Origin: Alcanivorax sp. UBA4485
Lineage (GTDB): Bacteria > Pseudomonadota > Gammaproteobacteria > Pseudomonadales > Alcanivoracaceae
DNA length: 9,425 nt
Assembly: GCA_002389055.1 (NCBI GenBank)
Contig: DGNT01000173.1
Span: 1 to 9,425 of the forward strand
Direction of reading: 5' to 3'
The stretch's first letter is position 1, and every line of letters begins with the position of its first letter. A program made the translations under genes and the position numbers. Below, piece after piece: positions 7,108 to 9,425 of this stretch. The notes beneath the pieces are model-generated. The model was not told the origin of the DNA and did not search any database. It saw only the letters and a program-made list of their open reading frames with translations.

Positions 7108-7943
7108 GCGGTGCCAAGCGTAAAACACTGAAACCCTCCGAGCAGGCAGCGGCCCTGGTAACGGGGGCGGGCAGCGGTATCGGCCGCAGCTTCGCCTATG
7201 AGATCGTGCGCCGTGGCGGATCAGTGATCTGCGCGGATATAGACCGCCAGCGCGCCGAGCAAACCGCCAGCATACTCTCGGAGTTGGGCGAAGGTCGGGC
7301 TGTCCCTTACCGCTGCGACGTAGGCAGCGAAAAGCAGATGGCCACGCTCGCCGACAAGGCCGAATCGCTGCTCGGACGGCCAATGACGTTGGTGGTCAAT
7401 AACGCCGGGGTGGGCGTAGGCGGCCGCATCGGAGAAGTGCCGCTTGACGATTGGCGCTGGTGCCTCAAGGTCAATCTCTGGGGTGTCATCCATGGTTGTC
7501 ACTTCTTCGCACCCAAGCTGCGCGCACTGGGCTACGGCGGCATTGTCAACGTGGCTTCGGCCGCCGGTTTCGGCGCGGCGCCGGAGATGAGTGCGTATAA
7601 CGTGACCAAGTCCGCGGTACTTTCGCTCTCCGAAACTCTGGCGGCCGAGCTGACCGGCACCGGCGTGCATGTTTCGGCCCTGTGTCCCACCGTGGTACCC
7701 ACCAATATCCTGGACAAGGCGCGCCTGCCCGAGAACCGCGGCGATTTCGCCCACGCGGCCATGCGCAAGTGGGCCTTCGCCACCAGCGACCAGGTGGCAC
7801 GCCAGACCCTGGACGCCCTCGACCGAAAGCAGCTTTATGTGGTGCCGCAGTTCGACGGGCGTTTCATGTGGCGGTTCAAGCGCTACGCGCCGCGGCTATA
7901 CGCTCGCGCGCTGGGCGAGGCGTATCGCCTGGCCGGGGGCTGA
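7104..7943 (+). CDS. Short-chain dehydrogenase/reductase, GTG start overlapping the upstream stop
   Basis: NAD(P)-dependent oxidoreductase of 279 residues of the classical SDR fold. Seen are the cofactor motif TGAGSGIG (20-27), acidic residues at the end of the second strand (D45/D47 in CADID) that favour NAD(H), CDV (71-73), NNAG (99-102), catalytic S152, and Y165-x3-K169. The likely reaction is alcohol to ketone or aldehyde, or the reverse. The GTG at 7104 overlaps the preceding TGA as GTGA, indicating translational coupling with the diiron gene. The C-terminal part (about 225-279) is rich in Arg and aromatic residues, as in the SadH-like SDRs found beside lipR in the mycobacterial mymA operon. 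It lies 20 nt before the esterase gene. The family is certain; the substrate is inferred only from neighbours. Confidence 0.92.
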   Translation: MSGAKRKTLKPSEQAAALVTGAGSGIGRSFAYEIVRRGGSVICADIDRQRAEQTASILSELGEGRAVPYRCDVGSEKQMATLADKAESLLGRPMTLVVNNAGVGVGGRIGEVPLDDWRWCLKVNLWGVIHGCHFFAPKLRALGYGGIVNVASAAGFGAAPEMSAYNVTKSAVLSLSETLAAELTGTGVHVSALCPTVVPTNILDKARLPENRGDFAHAAMRKWAFATSDQVARQTLDALDRKQLYVVPQFDGRFMWRFKRYAPRLYARALGEAYRLAGG

Positions 7944-7963
7944 TATCCGGCAGGAGGCAAATC

Positions 7964-8959
7964 ATGACATCATTCTCGGCAAGAGTTGCCGACCGTGGTT
8001 TTCGGCTACTGATGAAGCGCGAGCCGGCTAACCCCGACGAGCTGGTGACGCGGTTACGGCGCATCGCCGCGGTGGCCCGCCTGCCGGGCGGGCTGCCGTC
8101 CGGGGTCACCGCGCGCAAGACCACCATTGGCAATGAACCAGCGGTACCCCCCGGTGTGCCGGCGGTGCGTGTCAGTCCCAGTCAGCCCACGGCCACCGTG
8201 CTGTATCTCCACGGTGGTGCTTTTATCAGTGGCCGTTTCCGTACTTATGCGGAGCTTTGCGGGCAACTGGCCAAGAGACTGAACGCACGCGTGTTCTGGA
8301 TCGACTACCGCCTAGCGCCGGAGGCGCCCTATCCGGCCGCCCTCGACGATGCCCACCATGCCTACAGGGCGCTGGCGGAGGACTATCCTGACGAGCCGCT
8401 GGCCCTGATCGGAGATTCCGCGGGTGGCAACCTCACTCTGGCCACGCTGCTGAGGCTGCGCGATGCGCAGGCCGCCTCGCCCGATCCCTCCCCCCGCATG
8501 CCAGCCTGCGCCGTGTCGATCTCGCCCGGCGCCGATGCGGTTGGCGATGCACCATCGCGCCAGGCCAACGCGGCCAGCGATGCCATGCTGACTCCCCGCA
8601 TGATCGAGATGGCCACCAATCTGTATCTGGCCGGCCATGATCCCCGGGATCCCTATGTCTCACCGATATACGGCGATTTCCGTGGCCTGCCGCCTCTTAT
8701 GCTCACTGTGAGCGAATCCGAGGCCCTGCGTGATGATGCCTATCGGGTAGCGCACCGTGCGCGCCAGGCCGGCGTGGCCGTGACCCTGCGCGCCCGCTGG
8801 AATATGCCACATGTGTGGCCGGTGTTTCATTCCATGTTGCCGGAGGCGCGCCAGGACGTTACCGAAATAGTCGGCTTTATGCGCCGGCATTTGTCGGCGC
8901 CCGTAGCATGCACCCGGGCCGTGGCACGGACGAAACTGCGCCTCGCGCATAGCGGCTAA
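7964..8959 (+). CDS. HSL-family (type IV) alpha/beta hydrolase, LipR-like esterase
   Basis: Predicted carboxylesterase acting on a short- or medium-chain ester. The 331-residue protein has the hormone-sensitive lipase family motifs: oxyanion loop HGGAF (83-87, in place of the commoner HGGGF), DYRLAPE (114-120), the nucleophile elbow GDSAGG (150-155) with S152, an acidic position at E253 in SESEALRDD, and the histidine H283 in MPHVW. No signal peptide is seen, so it is probably cytoplasmic. A longer frame opens at 7682 inside the dehydrogenase gene. The ATG at 7964 is chosen because it follows that gene's stop by 20 nt and has AGGAGG (7952-7957) 6 nt upstream. It is followed after 32 nt by the flavin monooxygenase. 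The last 20 residues extend beyond the normal fold end as a basic tail. In context it could hydrolyse the ester made by that monooxygenase; this is inference. Confidence 0.92.
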   Translation: MTSFSARVADRGFRLLMKREPANPDELVTRLRRIAAVARLPGGLPSGVTARKTTIGNEPAVPPGVPAVRVSPSQPTATVLYLHGGAFISGRFRTYAELCGQLAKRLNARVFWIDYRLAPEAPYPAALDDAHHAYRALAEDYPDEPLALIGDSAGGNLTLATLLRLRDAQAASPDPSPRMPACAVSISPGADAVGDAPSRQANAASDAMLTPRMIEMATNLYLAGHDPRDPYVSPIYGDFRGLPPLMLTVSESEALRDDAYRVAHRARQAGVAVTLRARWNMPHVWPVFHSMLPEARQDVTEIVGFMRRHLSAPVACTRAVARTKLRLAHSG

Positions 8960-8991
8960 GCGGCCTGCTAAAAACTGGAAGGAGGACCACT

Positions 8992-9425
8992 ATGACTGTC
9001 GCGGAGGACCGGATTCAACAAAGCCGTCGTGGCCAGCGGGCGCCGCGCCACGGGAGCGCTGAACCCGACCACGAGATTTTGATCATCGGCGCCGGCTTCG
9101 CCGGAATGGGCGCGGCCATCGAGCTTCTCAGCCGCGGCATGAAATCCTTATCGATCATCGAGCGTGCCGCCGACGTCGGCGGCACCTGGCGCGACAACCG
9201 CTACCCCGGCGTGGCGGTGGACATCACTTCTTTCGTCTACTCTTTTTCCTTCGAGCAGAATCCGAACTGGTCGCGGGTCTTCGCGCCGGGTGACGAGCTG
9301 CAGAACTACGCCCGCCGTGTGGCCAGCAAATACGGCCTCTATCCCTACATACGTTTCGGCGTCAGCGTGAAGCGTGCCGAGTTCGATGAAGGCGAGCACT
9401 TGTGGCGGGTGACAACCGACAAGGG
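8992..9425 (+). CDS. Baeyer-Villiger-type flavin monooxygenase, 3' end beyond the window
   Basis: N-terminal 144 codons of a class B flavin monooxygenase, still open at the window edge; full members are usually about 490-550 residues. Seen are the FAD Rossmann motif GAGFAG (33-38), acidic E57 at the end of the second strand (IIERA), GGTWRDNRYPG (63-73) and the following VDITSFVYSFSF stretch, which resemble Baeyer-Villiger monooxygenases rather than the AlmA/MymA group, where I would expect GGTWDLFRYPG. The first 27 residues precede the core and look disordered. The ATG at 8992 has a strong AAGGAGG (8979-8985) 6 nt upstream and is 32 nt after the esterase stop. Predicted reaction: NADPH- and O2-dependent oxidation of a ketone to an ester. 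The NADPH motif and the family fingerprint FxGxxxHxxxW lie outside the window, so assignment as a true Baeyer-Villiger enzyme is likely but not proven. Confidence 0.88.
   Translation, partial: MTVAEDRIQQSRRGQRAPRHGSAEPDHEILIIGAGFAGMGAAIELLSRGMKSLSIIERAADVGGTWRDNRYPGVAVDITSFVYSFSFEQNPNWSRVFAPGDELQNYARRVASKYGLYPYIRFGVSVKRAEFDEGEHLWRVTTDK

Noticed and set aside
7682..7963. Extension of the esterase back into the dehydrogenase gene
   Set aside because: It is out-of-frame shadow sequence of the dehydrogenase, and the ATG at 7964 has an ideal AGGAGG site.
8992..9425. Assigning the flavin monooxygenase as AlmA or MymA
   Set aside because: The segment GGTWRDNRYPG followed by VDITSFVYSFSF fits Baeyer-Villiger monooxygenases better than the AlmA/MymA group, despite the alkane context and the mymA-like neighbours.

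Overview
The window looks like chromosome from a hydrocarbon-degrading gammaproteobacterium of the Alcanivorax or Salinisphaera kind. The main reason is the left half, a CYP153 cytochrome P450 alkane hydroxylase cluster in the order ferredoxin, P450, GMC alcohol dehydrogenase, ferredoxin reductase, with a divergent AraC-family regulator next to the ferredoxin. I recall this arrangement from Alcanivorax (fdx, P450, alkJ2, ferredoxin reductase and cypR). The genus is an inference from gene order and protein character, not a database match.

Left half (about 72-4792, minus strand): four genes read as one operon from 4792 down to 72. A [2Fe-2S] ferredoxin (TTG start) is followed by CYP153, a membrane-type GMC alcohol dehydrogenase and an NADH-dependent FAD ferredoxin reductase. 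Together they form a complete terminal oxidation module. NADH electrons pass through the reductase and ferredoxin to the P450, which hydroxylates an alkane or fatty chain end, and the GMC enzyme oxidises the resulting alcohol. The reductase is separated from the GMC gene by 75 nt and may be translated less efficiently.

Middle (4793-6174): a 123-nt divergent control region holds two 15-bp direct repeats, 21 bp apart centre to centre. That is the geometry expected for an AraC-family dimer, and they are the likely operator of the adjacent regulator (4916-5980, plus). A 194-nt gap follows with no gene. It carries a promoter-like TTGACA/TAGAGT pair whose -35 box lies inside a perfect TTGAC-N5-GTCAA palindrome.

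Right half (6175-9425, plus strand, higher GC): a second tight operon encodes a PF10118-type protein with a full ferritin-like diiron ligand set, a short-chain dehydrogenase overlapping it by 4 bp, an HSL-family alpha/beta hydrolase, and the first 144 codons of a Baeyer-Villiger-type flavin monooxygenase cut by the window edge. Dehydrogenase, Baeyer-Villiger monooxygenase and esterase are the three steps needed to take a secondary alcohol through ketone and ester to alcohol plus acid. The diiron protein could then be the missing subterminal hydroxylase. This is a hypothesis. If true, the window would hold a terminal and a subterminal oxidation route side by side, each with its own control region.

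No RNA genes, insertion sequences, CRISPR arrays or convincing intrinsic terminators were seen.
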